A stretch of 64,000 bases of DNA from Prevotella sp. (GCA_021636625.1 JAJWLX010000012.1:12566-76565); one strand, 5' to 3'. Shown: positions 35,319 through 44,457, counted from the stretch's first letter. Numbers and translations: made by a program. The notes: a model not told the origin generated them from the letters alone.

Positions 35319-36377
35319 TCACTTGTTGTTATTTAATGCTTGCTGAATCAATGTCTTTAGACTATCACTTGTGCCGCCCAGCAAGAAGTAGTCACTCACG
35401 TCTTTCTCCTGCTTGCTGCCTGCAAGAGGAAGATCTATCCGACTCACCGGATAGTGCCCCTGGAGTTCTTCCACCCGTTGGGCAGATTCTCTTCTTCCTG
35501 TAGCATCTACGTCATACACAAAAACTATCTTCCCGAATCTCTTTACAAGCTGATCCATGACCAAATGGGGGGTTTTAGCCGTCTCACTATTGAAGCAAAT
35601 GGCTGAAAAGCCATGACTGCTCAGAGAAAGAACATCCTTTTCACCGCCAGTAATCAAGAGCATATTCCCCCGGCTGGGAAGTTGGTCCAATCCAAAGATA
35701 TAAGGACTTGGCAACTCTCCTGCATAAAGAAAACGGTTCTCCGAGCGAGGACGATACACCTTGATGCCCCTTTCTTCCTGGAAGAAATAGCCATAGCTTG
35801 GCGTCAGGGCAGTGGAATAGATGCAATATTGCTGACCATCAGCCTTTGTAAAATGGCAACTTCTCAAGCTTCTAACCTGAAAATGGTCAAGAGTATCTTC
35901 AGTGATGCCATAAGAAGCCCAATATGCAAGCTCTTCGTCAGAAAATTTCTTGACCTGCGCTTGATAGGCAATCACACCATGAGGCTGCCGGTTTTCTTCA
36001 TCTGGGCTCTTCATGCCTGACATAGGAGATGCTTGACGAACCGCCTTGCGGTTTGTCTGCCGGTCAAATACCCCAAGACACATATCCTGATCTATCATTT
36101 TCAACAGATGCACAAAATCCGTGGAAGGATTGATGTTCAGGACCTGCGAAGCCACGAAAAAGCAATCTCCGGAAAAGCGACTATCGCCAAAATCATGCAA
36201 ATAGTAGTAGGACCTGCCATCAAGTGCCTGGTTACGATAGAGTTTACAGGAAGGATGCTTGTCATCCTCTCTCATGTGACTTCTGAACTTTTTCCTCAGG
36301 CATTCCTTTCCAAGATAGTGAACAAAGATATCGAGTCCTCCATCTGTCTTGGCCAAAATCTCATCTTTCTCTTTCAT
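35319..36377 (-). CDS. TOPRIM-domain DNA primase-like protein
   Basis: I chose the ATG at 36377, which gives MKEKDEILAKTDGG and lies 1 base after the DnaC-like stop (TGACATG). The 352-residue protein has an N-terminal region with SCKLYRNQALDGR and FGDSRFSGDCFFVASQ, similar to zinc-finger/primase-N modules, and a TOPRIM domain with LITGGEKDVLSLSSHGF (catalytic Glu) and VFVYDVDATGRR (DxD). It should supply primase activity for element replication. The CHC2 zinc ligands are not obvious. Confidence 0.75.
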   Translation of the reverse strand: MKEKDEILAKTDGGLDIFVHYLGKECLRKKFRSHMREDDKHPSCKLYRNQALDGRSYYYLHDFGDSRFSGDCFFVASQVLNINPSTDFVHLLKMIDQDMCLGVFDRQTNRKAVRQASPMSGMKSPDEENRQPHGVIAYQAQVKKFSDEELAYWASYGITEDTLDHFQVRSLRSCHFTKADGQQYCIYSTALTPSYGYFFQEERGIKVYRPRSENRFLYAGELPSPYIFGLDQLPSRGNMLLITGGEKDVLSLSSHGFSAICFNSETAKTPHLVMDQLVKRFGKIVFVYDVDATGRRESAQRVEELQGHYPVSRIDLPLAGSKQEKDVSDYFLLGGTSDSLKTLIQQALNNNK

Positions 36378-36378
36378 G

Positions 36379-37089
36379 TCAATCGCGGGAATAGGTTTCA
36401 GAACAAAGGCGGAAGTTGAAATCCGGCATGACAACAACGTGCATCATGTGATTCACGCGGTCGGCAGTTCTATCCCCATAGCGCGGACGAATATCACCTG
36501 AAGGCAGATTCGTCGTGACTATGGTGAACAAGCGACATTCATACCGATAGGCAATAAGTTCACTGATGGGATCACATACCTGCCCATATTTGACAATACG
36601 CTCAGGCTCCATGCCTAAATCATCAATAGCCAATAAAGACACATTGCGATATTCCAGGAAACGCTCATAGTGGTCCACATACAAGTGACAAAGCTCACAG
36701 GCGTTCTTCATGACAAGGCCAGCCATTTTAATCTGGGAGGAAGAGGATTTGATGGGGTCTTTCAATCGCAAGGAAAGTATCAGTTTCTGTATGGCATACA
36801 CCAAAGTGGTTTTCCCAGTGCCACCTACACCACTCAGCCACAAGCCTGTTTTATGGTTATGACCTACCAGCCAGAGAGAGATATTGTATAATACCATCTC
36901 CAATCCTTCCATACTGACATATTTGATGTTCACATCATTGACCGCCTTGATAAACGCCTGCAATAAGGCTTTATAACAGGACACATAGTCCAACGGCAAT
37001 TTAAAGAAACGCTTTCCGGTGGTGGCTGTTTTGATACGATGAACAACCTCTTCTTCCTTGAACAGGAATTTATCCATTACTGCTTCCAT
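36379..37089 (-). CDS. DnaC/IstB-like AAA+ ATPase (helicase loader type)
   Basis: The 236-residue product carries Walker A GVGGTGKTT near residue 86, Walker B LLAIDDLG near 155 and a sensor-like IVTTNLPSGDIRPRYG with an Arg-rich tail. This is the DnaC-like replication ATPase pattern common on Bacteroidetes elements. It lies between the winged-helix protein and the primase, forming a replication module. Confidence 0.8.
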   Translation of the reverse strand: MEAVMDKFLFKEEEVVHRIKTATTGKRFFKLPLDYVSCYKALLQAFIKAVNDVNIKYVSMEGLEMVLYNISLWLVGHNHKTGLWLSGVGGTGKTTLVYAIQKLILSLRLKDPIKSSSSQIKMAGLVMKNACELCHLYVDHYERFLEYRNVSLLAIDDLGMEPERIVKYGQVCDPISELIAYRYECRLFTIVTTNLPSGDIRPRYGDRTADRVNHMMHVVVMPDFNFRLCSETYSRD

Positions 37090-37112
37090 ATGTTTAAATA
37101 TTAATAAACGAA

Positions 37113-38396
37113 CTAAAATGTTGATTTATACAGTTGTCCTCCATGAGAAGACCTCGGTGTAAACTTTGAACCATACATAGACTTGGGGTGCTCCAAATTC
37201 TGTTTACTCAACCAATCACAAAAGTGACTCTGGTAATCTGACAAATCCTTATGCAAACCCTTTCCCCTGCAAGCCATGTCCAGTTCAAAGGTTTCAAGCC
37301 ATGTCTTTACTTTAGACCGGTCCGGCAGTTTAAAGCGCTGTTTCATCACTTCAAGCCAAGAATCAGAATTTGAGAGAAATGAAAAATAGCTTTCTTTGCT
37401 TGTTTTCTTTTCAGCTTCACCATTCTCTTCCTCCCCCAAAATCCCTTCACATGCACACACGCGCATTGATGTTGATTTTCTTTCGTTCTTTACATTATAT
37501 CCTTTTATATTAGTTGTCGCTTGCATGTCGGTTCCTTGTCGATGATATGACACCTGCGTGTCAACTACTTGTCGCTCGTTTGTCGGCTGTTTGTCGGACA
37601 AATTGTCGTCAACTCTATATATCTCTCTACAACAAGAACTTACAATTGGATTTAAATCACTGGATAGTGGGGAAGAATTGCCATCAAACAGAGATTGTTT
37701 TGTACTGCAAGAATCTTCCAGCTCATCAAGACAACTGAATTTGGATGTAAAACCTTGATAAAGCTCATACTTGCAAACTGTGATCAGGTTTGGACGAGGA
37801 GTAGGGGACTTGAAAACCTCAATTTCACCAGTGCGCACCAAGTCATTGAGACATGTACTTATCTTAGATGGTGAAATACGTGTTTCCTTATGAAGGGTGC
37901 TTTTGCTTAGAGCAAGCTGAGCTCGTTTCAAAGAAGAGCCAACCTGCTGTTGAAAAACAGCATTGAGCAGCAAATGAATGAATAAATGTACCTTTTCCGC
38001 ATCATGATATCAATTCCATTCAGTAATTTTACGGTACAGCTTAATCCAGCCAATAGTAGCATCTTCATCAGAAAACTGCTGAAAACGACTATAGTCACGT
38101 ATGGTCACAATGGTTCCTTTATTGCTTGAGTGAACCTTGATCTCACCGGTTTGTGATAACTTTTGAAGGCAAGTACGGATATTTCTTGGGGATAAGCCCG
38201 TATCCTCCGCAATAATAGCAAGACTGGTCACAACCTGACCTGGGTATACTGTCAAGGAAAGATAATCTGTCTTCTTTACATTTGCCTGTAACAGGAAATA
38301 CAGAAAGACGTGTACCATCTTAGAGTCATGATACCAGCGCCACGAAGTAAAACTTCGAGGCAGTTTAATCCATGAATTATTTAAAGGATTCATCAT
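37113..38396 (-). pseudogene. Winged-helix replication initiator-like protein with an in-frame TGA
   Basis: Two reading frames in the same phase are separated by one TGA at 38010-38012. The first (from 38396) has a winged-helix unit: NSWIKLPRSFTSWRWYHDSK, LSPRNIRTCLQKLSQTGEIK. The second begins in the equivalent place after the stop with YHDAEKVHLFIHLLLNA, then ISPSKISTCLNDLVRTGEIE. Lining up W-R-W-Y-H-D of the first with W-N-stop-Y-H-D of the second shows that the TGA replaces a Trp. The intact protein would have two tandem winged helices and a DnaD-like C-terminal region (DYQSHFCDWLSKQN). TGA is a normal stop elsewhere in the window (for example the DnaC-like gene at 36379-36381), so a recoded genetic code is unlikely. 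Confidence 0.75.
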
Positions 38397-38545
38397 AGGA
38401 TGTAATTTTATATAGTTGATAAGACCTCTTACACAAGCAGTTACGCCTATGTTTATTAAAACTCTTCCATAAAGTGAGAATATAAATTCCCCATAGAGAC
38501 TCTTTTGAAGCCTCCAAATATTCTATTTCATTATTACATTTTCTT

Positions 38546-38830
38546 TTATTTTTGTATGATTCTAAAAGAAAGGGTACTTCTTCCAGCTTTAGTTAAAACA
38601 AGCAGACTCTCTCCTTTTACTTTTACATTTCTTATTTGAGTCAAGTTCCGACTTCCACGATGCCACTTTACCGAAGACTTTTCCAATATGTCCTTGATAA
38701 TAATCAGGTGCTTCATGCAAGCATCATAAGACTCCTGCCAATCATAGACCTTCGGGGGAATCTGATACAAAACCCCAACCATCCAGTCTGGTTTGGCTTC
38801 ACTATGTACTTTCTTTTTTACCTTATACAT
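38546..38830 (-). CDS. Small hypothetical protein
   Basis: The 94-residue basic product (YKVKKKVHSEAKPDWMVGVL, YDACMKHLIIIKDILEKSSV) is not recognised. It lies upstream of the replication module in the same direction, 149 bases from the winged-helix protein. Confidence 0.45.
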   Translation of the reverse strand: MYKVKKKVHSEAKPDWMVGVLYQIPPKVYDWQESYDACMKHLIIIKDILEKSSVKWHRGSRNLTQIRNVKVKGESLLVLTKAGRSTLSFRIIQK

Positions 38831-39329
38831 ATTTTATCATTGATATTGACCAAAATTCATTTTACCATTTAATATGACATGAATTATCCAAATGTCTATG
38901 TATGAGATTAACATCAACATTACTTTAGATAGTTGTCATTTTTCAGGTATAAACATTCAATCGGTCATGCTTCTAAAATTAATGTTTATTTTTATCATTC
39001 CTTTTGCTTAATCTCTTCTATCAACCAAATAAGACTATAAAAGTCTAATTTCGATTTCGTTGCAAAAATAACAAATATTTCTGGATATTACTTACAGTAT
39101 AGCTATATTTTAACTTTTATTATGTACAAATGCTCGTTTTTTATCGCTATCTACTATATTTTTCAAACAATGGGGTGATTATATATAGTTATACTTCCAT
39201 TAACTATTACCTAAAAATATAGACTCTTTTGGGTGTTAAGAGGTATGTCAAAAACATAGAAAAACTGAACTTAGATGAATCAACACACACAAAAAAACTC
39301 AAATATGATAGAATTTGATTTATTTTTTG
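38831..39329. other. About 500-bp AT-rich region without a gene
   Basis: I see no coding frame or clear signal. The region is very AT-rich and separates the replication module from the RNA candidate at 39345. It could hold an origin, but I see no iterons. Confidence 0.4.
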
Positions 39330-39337
39330 TACCTTTG
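39330..39337 (+). promoter_or_regulatory. Promoter -7 element of the structured RNA
   Basis: TACCTTTG followed by C, about 8 bases before the proposed RNA start. The -33 TTG is not well placed. Confidence 0.55.
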
Positions 39338-39344
39338 CACCATC

Positions 39345-39535
39345 GTTCTTAGGGACGTGATTTTTGTGGGAACAAATGTAAAGTGCCTCACTTCTTGATA
39401 AATCGCCAAAATTAAAAAGAATGTAAACACGAGGCACGGAGCAGCTCATAATATGTGGGCTGCCATCCGTGTATGTGTTTATGGGCGTTTGGCGATGCCT
39501 TCAAGAAGCGTATATGGGGGCAGCCCACTTCTTTT
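39345..39535 (+). ncRNA. Rod-shaped structured RNA, 6S-like candidate
   Basis: Nested pairings, from outside in: GTGGG (39366-39370) with CCCAC (39524-39528); CTTCTTGA (39391-39398) with TCAAGAAG (39501-39508); TCGCCAAA (39403-39410) with TTTGGCGA (39488-39495); TAAACAC (39424-39430) with GTGTTTA (39475-39481); CACGGA (39435-39440) with TCCGTG (39466-39471); GCAGC with GCTGC around a 13-base loop. The 3' end is TTCTTTTG, terminator-like. Alternative pairs exist: GTGGGCTGCC with GGCAGCCCAC, and GTGCCTC with GAGGCAC. No coding frame explains it. Length, single rod and internal bubbles recall 6S RNA, but the family is not proven. Confidence 0.65.
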
Positions 39536-39718
39536 GTATCAAATCGATAGAATGTCAAACTAACGAATACATAAGTAACTTAAAAGTTTCAAAAATATAA
39601 AAAGGTATAGAATTCATTTTATTATATTTGTAAACGATATATGTAGTCAATTAGTATTCACTTACTCTCTCAAGGTGATTAAGACTATCAACGGAATTCA
39701 AAAACAAAAAATAAGAGT

Positions 39719-40018
39719 ATGAGCGGAAAAGAATTAAGAGAACTATTATCATCAAAGGGTATCCTGCAAAAAGACATTGCAAGACAACTCAACATGACTC
39801 CTGGTGGCTTTAGTCAACAGTTAAGGGCTAAAGACATCAAGACAGGATTACTGGAATCCATATGTAAAGTACTCAATGTCAAAATGGATTTTTTCTATGG
39901 AGGCACCGAATATCTTGAAGGATATGAGCTCATCAAGCAATCTGATTTAAAAGAATTCCGATCCACGCTTGGCAAAATACATACGTGCTGTAACGAGATT
40001 TCAGAAAAGTTGTCCTAG
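39719..40018 (+). CDS. XRE-family helix-turn-helix regulator
   Basis: The 99-residue product has a full HTH near residues 8-60 (LQKDIARQLNMTPGGFSQQL, then LESICKVLNVKMDFFY), and a short C-terminal helix. A TATATTTG -7-like sequence lies about 90 bases upstream. It may regulate the neighbouring RNA or RtcB gene, but this is only positional. Confidence 0.75.
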   Translation: MSGKELRELLSSKGILQKDIARQLNMTPGGFSQQLRAKDIKTGLLESICKVLNVKMDFFYGGTEYLEGYELIKQSDLKEFRSTLGKIHTCCNEISEKLS

Positions 40019-40074
40019 TTCTCTAACATTACGCAATCAGTAATACTAGAGAACCAAGATTTTGAATTCATACA

Positions 40075-41247
40075 CTACCCTTTGATGACGGCAATGGGTG
40101 ACAAATGGGTTTTGATTTTGACTAAGTCTGATTCTTGTGCCATGACGGATTCTATATCTTTGTAGGCAGCAGAGGCCTCTTCCAAATCTTCCTGACTACG
40201 AATGGCATGAACGATGCCTTTCTCATCTAGCTTATGGATTTCCTCCGCTAAATTGAGTGTCTTTACAGCTTCAGTTCGGCTCATGATACGGCCAGCTCCA
40301 TGGGAGCAGCTCATGAAACTGAGAGGATTGCCAAGGCCTTCCACGATATATGAACTCGTTCCTTGTGAACCAGGTATGATACCAACTTCACCTTCTCGGG
40401 CACTTGTTGCTCCCTTTCGGTGTATGATACAATTCTCACCAAAATGGGATTCCCAGGATGCATAGTTATGAGCGATGTTGATCATCGGCTCAAACTCAAC
40501 GTGTGGTATCGCTTCAGATATGACCTTCTGAATTCGATGCATCATCAACCTTCTATTGCACAGACCAAAATCGATACAATACTGCATCTCATTCCAATAA
40601 TCATTAAACTCCTTGGTCCTCAGTGGCAAGAATGACATATTAAGGTCTGACTTAACCGAAGAAAAGTAACGCTCATTGAGAATGGTTGCCACTCTGTTAT
40701 AATAATCACATACCTGTTTGCCTAAGTTTCTTGACCCAGAGTGAATCATGATCCAAAGCCATCCTTCATCGTTCTTTTGAAGTTCTATGAAGTGATTTCC
40801 TCCACCAAGTGTTCCCACTTGCTTGGTAGCTGATATATATTGACGCTTAACGACAGTCATGCCATCAATATCATGATTTTCAGGCATATACTTCTCATCC
40901 TGGGCAACCTTGTGATGTTCCATTCCTAAAGGAATCTGTTGACGGATTCCTCGCATGATTTTCTTTCTCAGAACATCCTGTTCAATCGTTTCCACCTGGA
41001 TATTGGTTTTAACTGCACACATACCACAACCTATATCCACGCCCACGGCATTCGGAATCACGACATTCCTGGTAGCAAGGACAGTTCCTATAGGCATACC
41101 CTTTCCGCCATGTAAGTCAGGCATCAATGCCAAATGATGAAAAACAAAAGGCAGGCTACAAAGGTTCGATATTTGTTGCCAAGCCGTTGCGTCACACATC
41201 TTTGCCCACATCTTAACAGGGGTTCCATTCATTGCAAATTCTTTCAT
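40075..41247 (-). CDS. rtcB: RtcB-family RNA ligase
   Basis: The 390-residue product has the RtcB metal and guanylation motifs: MPDLHGGKGMPIGTV, VGVDIGCGMCAV, GTLGGGNHFIEL, IHSGSRNLG and SCSHGAGR, the last holding the His that takes GMP. RtcB joins 2',3'-cyclic phosphate or 3'-phosphate RNA ends to 5'-OH ends and acts in tRNA repair. The shorter length compared with about 400-480 residues in many relatives suggests one of the compact bacterial subfamilies. A -7-like TAATTTTG (41282-41275) lies about 30 bases upstream of the start. Confidence 0.9.
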   Translation of the reverse strand: MKEFAMNGTPVKMWAKMCDATAWQQISNLCSLPFVFHHLALMPDLHGGKGMPIGTVLATRNVVIPNAVGVDIGCGMCAVKTNIQVETIEQDVLRKKIMRGIRQQIPLGMEHHKVAQDEKYMPENHDIDGMTVVKRQYISATKQVGTLGGGNHFIELQKNDEGWLWIMIHSGSRNLGKQVCDYYNRVATILNERYFSSVKSDLNMSFLPLRTKEFNDYWNEMQYCIDFGLCNRRLMMHRIQKVISEAIPHVEFEPMINIAHNYASWESHFGENCIIHRKGATSAREGEVGIIPGSQGTSSYIVEGLGNPLSFMSCSHGAGRIMSRTEAVKTLNLAEEIHKLDEKGIVHAIRSQEDLEEASAAYKDIESVMAQESDLVKIKTHLSPIAVIKG

Positions 41248-41274
41248 TTTCTTAATCTCCTATCTTTTTTAGTG

Positions 41275-41282
41275 CAAAATTA
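41275..41282 (-). promoter_or_regulatory. Likely rtcB promoter -7 element
   Basis: TAATTTTG followed by C on the minus strand, about 30 bases before the rtcB start. No well-spaced -33 TTG is seen. Confidence 0.45.
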
Positions 41283-41606
41283 CAAAAGCGGTATGCAGTA
41301 TTTTTGCGTAGGAGCACAAAAACTTCAAATTTTAACAAAATCTGCTATTATATAGACACATACAACTACTCTGCAACCACTATTCGCATAAGGAATCCCC
41401 TTACTATTGTACTACCGCAAGAATGGTTTAGGATGTTGAAATTACATTCATCATAGCAGTGCTCGATGGTATAAAACTGCCAATAGAAACGAGGGCAATA
41501 CCCTTCAAACCGCAGCGTCACAGCCTCACGGAGGTATTGCCTCTATAATGATACTGTTGTGAACCTTATTTCCGCAACAATATACTTTAATAGTTTTTAT
41601 AAGTAA
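41283..41606. other. Intergenic region with an imperfect inverted repeat
   Basis: No gene. GAGG-g-CAATACC (41491-41502) pairs with GGTATTG-CCTC (41533-41543) around a 30-base loop. It may be an end of a decayed mobile element next to the IS1380 remnant. Confidence 0.4.
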
Positions 41607-42150
41607 CTGAGCAACAAAAGTTGCTCAGGATTTTGCCATATCAGAAATTTCACTTATCTTAGTGTCGCAAAACAAACAGACAAAAACTCTGAATGACATG
41701 GCAAAAGTACAAATAAAATCTGAGTATCTCACTCCTTTTGGAGGATTTTTTCCATCATGGAGCAATTTGATGCTCTTTGGGCACCAACCATAGATTCCAC
41801 ATTAGGATTGAGATGCACACAGTATGGCTATCAGTACAGTAAAATCCTGCGTTCTCTGATGTGCGTATATCTTTGTGGCGGTTCATGTGTTGAGAATGTC
41901 ACGACTCACCTCATGAGACATCAGTTCCTCCATCCGTTTATTCGTACCTGCAGTATGGACACCATATTGCGTGACTTCAAAGAACTGGCCTACCGAAGCT
42001 GACACATATGAGTCAGCTTCCGGCAAATCCTTAGATTTCAATACTGCGCACAAAATGAACGACCTACTGGTCAACGCCCTGAAACAGGTGAACAAGTTCC
42101 TATTTCCCTTGTCTTCCGGTTTCCTTCATTATCATATTGAGGACTATCTA
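41607..42150 (+). mobile_element. IS1380-family remnant 1
   Basis: The region starts with a perfect inverted repeat (CTGAGCAAC, 4 bases, GTTGCTCAG at 41607-41628) and a transposase start at 41698 (MAKVQIKSEYLTPFGG). A frameshift near 41750 is followed by MEQFDALWAPTIDSTLGLRC and YQYSKILRSLMCVYLCGGSC in another frame, then a second shift near 41990 and ESASGKSLDFNTAHKMND. This is the N-terminal third of a Bacteroidetes IS1380 transposase, broken twice and truncated. The 110 or so bases at its left are repeated at 42944. Confidence 0.75.
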
Positions 42151-42153
42151 CTA

Positions 42154-42927
42154 TTAGATACATTCATCTATAATTGAATCGGCATACAGCTCCCATTTTA
42201 TTTTCCTCTGATTTGGATGATATGCATCGATAACTTTCGCACCTTTATAATTATAAACACAGATAGCACTATTATAGTGATCATATACGATACCATTTGA
42301 TTCCAAATCATGCCAGAATGGTGCAATTGTGCCACCAAAGATTATAACATCTGGATTATATAAGTCAATTTGCCTAAATAGGATTGTCTTCCAATTCTCA
42401 TAACACTCACAAAGATTCGTCTGGCCAGAGCTAGTGAGGTTAGGCATCTTACTGATATTGACATAGGCTGTACTCAACAAAGACTCCATTATTTGGTCAT
42501 CTTCCTGTACCCATCCTTCATCGTCGTAATGTATCTTATTCAGAATTCCATATGTTGTATATGCCATTAACTGCCATGTTCTTATCTTCTTAGCTGACTC
42601 TTTAATGTTTCCATTTTCGTCCAAGAAACCTTCTTCCAGGTACCAATCACCACCTTGAGGATTACCTTCTTCATCAATATCATCATATGGTTCCTTGAGT
42701 ACCCACATAATCTTTCGACTCGAAGTGAGGTATTTTTCTGCATCAAGCACTCCATCAGGAATAGGTTTGAGATTTGCTGTGCTTAACCCTAGTTTTTCAG
42801 CATTTGAATACATTTCTGCTCTCAATTGCTCTTGTTTTGATTGTAATTCTTCAACTGTCATATTACGTATTTTTTTAATTATTTTTTGCCGTATTTCTAC
42901 GGCAAAATTCATCAACTCATTTTTCAT
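42154..42927 (-). CDS. Possible uracil-DNA-glycosylase-fold protein between IS remnants
   Basis: I chose the ATG at 42927; the longer reading runs into IS sequence. The 257-residue soluble protein contains KIMWVLKEPYDDIDEEGN, PDVIIFGGT and VIDAYHPNQRK, a Gly-Gly-Thr and His-Pro arrangement that recalls the uracil-DNA-glycosylase superfamily (DUF4918-like), but active-site residues are not certain. It is flanked by two directly repeated IS1380 remnants, suggesting movement as cargo. Confidence 0.5.
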   Translation of the reverse strand: MKNELMNFAVEIRQKIIKKIRNMTVEELQSKQEQLRAEMYSNAEKLGLSTANLKPIPDGVLDAEKYLTSSRKIMWVLKEPYDDIDEEGNPQGGDWYLEEGFLDENGNIKESAKKIRTWQLMAYTTYGILNKIHYDDEGWVQEDDQIMESLLSTAYVNISKMPNLTSSGQTNLCECYENWKTILFRQIDLYNPDVIIFGGTIAPFWHDLESNGIVYDHYNSAICVYNYKGAKVIDAYHPNQRKIKWELYADSIIDECI

Positions 42928-42943
42928 ATGTACCTGATTAACA

Positions 42944-43790
42944 AAAAGTTGCTCAGGATTTAGCCATATCAGAAATTTCAATTATCTTAGTGTCGCAAAA
43001 ACAAACAGACAAAAACTCTGAATGACATGGCAAAAGTACAAATAAAATCTGAGAAACTCACCCTTTTCGAGGATTTTTCGATTATGGAGCTATTTAATGC
43101 TCTTTTGGCTCAAACTATAGATTCAACATTAGGATAGAGATGCACAATGTTTGGTTATCAACATAGCGAGATTCTATGCTCTCTGATGTGCGTAAATCTT
43201 TGTGATGGCTCATTCTCGAAGGAAATCGTTGAAGGGTAGAGCCCCTCTGCTGGCAATTCTGCATCCTTGCCAACAGGTACTCTTCATTCTATGATTCCAT
43301 ATTATCCTTAACCTGATGGAATACTGTTGAAATCAATAACATTGAATTCGAGTTAAATTCCATCCTTATTGATGAATGGAAGGGAAAGCCCTATCGCCTT
43401 GCCATACAACAACAAAGAGAACGGAGGAATACCTTGATGTTTGGGAAGGTGCATACATCTAAAGGTACATACTGACCTACGATTACAAGTCGAAGGCAAG
43501 AGACATAGTGAATTCTACAATCTACGTGGCGGCAAGCAACGCATATTCGATGAAATGAACAATGATTTTGGATGGAAACAGCTGTCGAAGTCTTTCATGG
43601 CGTAAAATACCATATTTCTACTTATGACCTCTCTCATCACAAGACTTCTGCAAAGCCATCATACTGAGAATTCGAACCGGGGAAATCTGATTGAGTGCCA
43701 CAGGCAGGACTAAGACCTATATAGTAAAACAACAAGGTAAATGGGGAAAAAGGTAATCATGGTGATGTATAATTCTCCTTGAAACCGCAG
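42944..43790 (+). mobile_element. IS1380-family remnant 2
   Basis: The left 110 bases repeat those of remnant 1 (AAAAGTTGCTCAGGATTT onward, then the MAKVQIKSEKLT start near 43027). The transposase frame is broken by several stops and shifts. Further right, stretches such as EWKGKPYRLAIQQQRENG, LTYDYKSKARDIVEFYNLRG and GWKQLSKSFMA belong to the C-terminal half of an IS1380 transposase. It is a decayed copy. Confidence 0.7.
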
Positions 43791-43901
43791 TTTAGAGACG
43801 GATTTATTTTTGAAAAACCTGCCATTTTGTTCCAAATGTCATGACAGTTTTTGACGGAAATCAAGAAATCATACCCTTGACAGCATTTTCTTCCCGAAAA
43901 A

Positions 43902-43933
43902 TTGTGTGCGCACACAAAAAGACATTATCTTTG
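43902..43933 (+). promoter_or_regulatory. Promoter with a perfect 16-bp palindrome, upstream of two micro-proteins
   Basis: TTGTGTGCGCACACAA (43902-43917) is a perfect palindrome and contains the -33 TTG; 21 bases later TATCTTTG (43926-43933) forms the -7. The palindrome is well placed as a repressor operator. Confidence 0.6.
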
Positions 43934-43984
43934 CACTCGAAAAGATTGAATAACGAATAATTAAAGTAAAGAAAGGGTAACATT

Positions 43985-44074
43985 ATGATGATATTAGGAA
44001 TGACATTGGCAGTTGCAGCTGCTCTTTTTGCAGAGGTTGTAAATGTAAACAATAAAATCAGCCTCGGCAAGTAA
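43985..44074 (+). CDS. 29-residue membrane peptide (MMILG type), copy 1
   Basis: The frame reads MMILGMTLAVAAALFAEVVN then VNNKISLGK and TAA. It starts about 50 bases after a good promoter. A paralogous frame lies 117 bases downstream with the same MMILG opening. A single helix with a basic C-terminus suggests a small membrane peptide; toxin, signalling or regulatory roles are possible. Confidence 0.55.
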   Translation: MMILGMTLAVAAALFAEVVNVNNKISLGK

Positions 44075-44191
44075 GCAAGTTTTGAGAGGCATCCATAGGA
44101 TGCTTCCAGAAAAGCTTCTCTAATAGATATTAGATGAGGTAAAGAATATGTAGATTAGGATAACAGATTGATATAGAGAAAGGATAAGATT

Positions 44192-44278
44192 ATGATGATT
44201 TTAGGAATTATTTTAGCTTTGGTCGTTGCAGCATGCGCTGAGTATGGTGCAAAATCCAACATGAAAAACTTCGCTTAA
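44192..44278 (+). CDS. 28-residue membrane peptide (MMILG type), copy 2
   Basis: The frame reads MMILGIILALVVAACAEYGA then KSNMKNFA and TAA. It shares the first five residues, length, Ala/Leu helix and the acidic residue at 17 with copy 1. Both genes are preceded by a purine-rich stretch (AGAAAGG, AAAGGATAAG). A terminator follows at 44344. Confidence 0.55.
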   Translation: MMILGIILALVVAACAEYGAKSNMKNFA

Positions 44279-44343
44279 CAGGCGATGTTTCATGAAAATT
44301 TGAGAGAATTGTAGAAAGAAATTTCCATATATATTATAGAGAT

Positions 44344-44391
44344 GGCAGTTGTAGGCGTTTGTGAAGATGCTTGCAGCTGCCTTTTCTTTTT
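44344..44391 (+). terminator. Rho-independent terminator
   Basis: GGCAGTTGTAGGC pairs with GCTTGCAGCTGCC (13 bp with G-U pairs), followed by TTTTCTTTTT. Confidence 0.8.
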
Positions 44392-44427
44392 GTATCTTTA
44401 GGGTGTCGAAATTCAAAATTAAAGTTG

Positions 44428-44435
44428 TACCTTTG
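44428..44435 (+). promoter_or_regulatory. Promoter of the Sel1 gene
   Basis: TACCTTTG followed by C, 22 bases before the ATG at 44458. Confidence 0.5.
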
Positions 44436-44457
44436 CACCCAAGTTGAGATTACAGAA

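Noticed and set aside
38010..38012. Selenocysteine codon or UGA-as-Trp genetic code
   Set aside because: TGA is used as a normal stop elsewhere in the window, for example at 36379-36381. No SECIS-like hairpin is clear after the codon, and the aligned residue is Trp, so a point mutation is simpler.
38831..39329. Replication origin with iterons
   Set aside because: The stretch is very AT-rich but I could not find repeated motifs long enough to call iterons.
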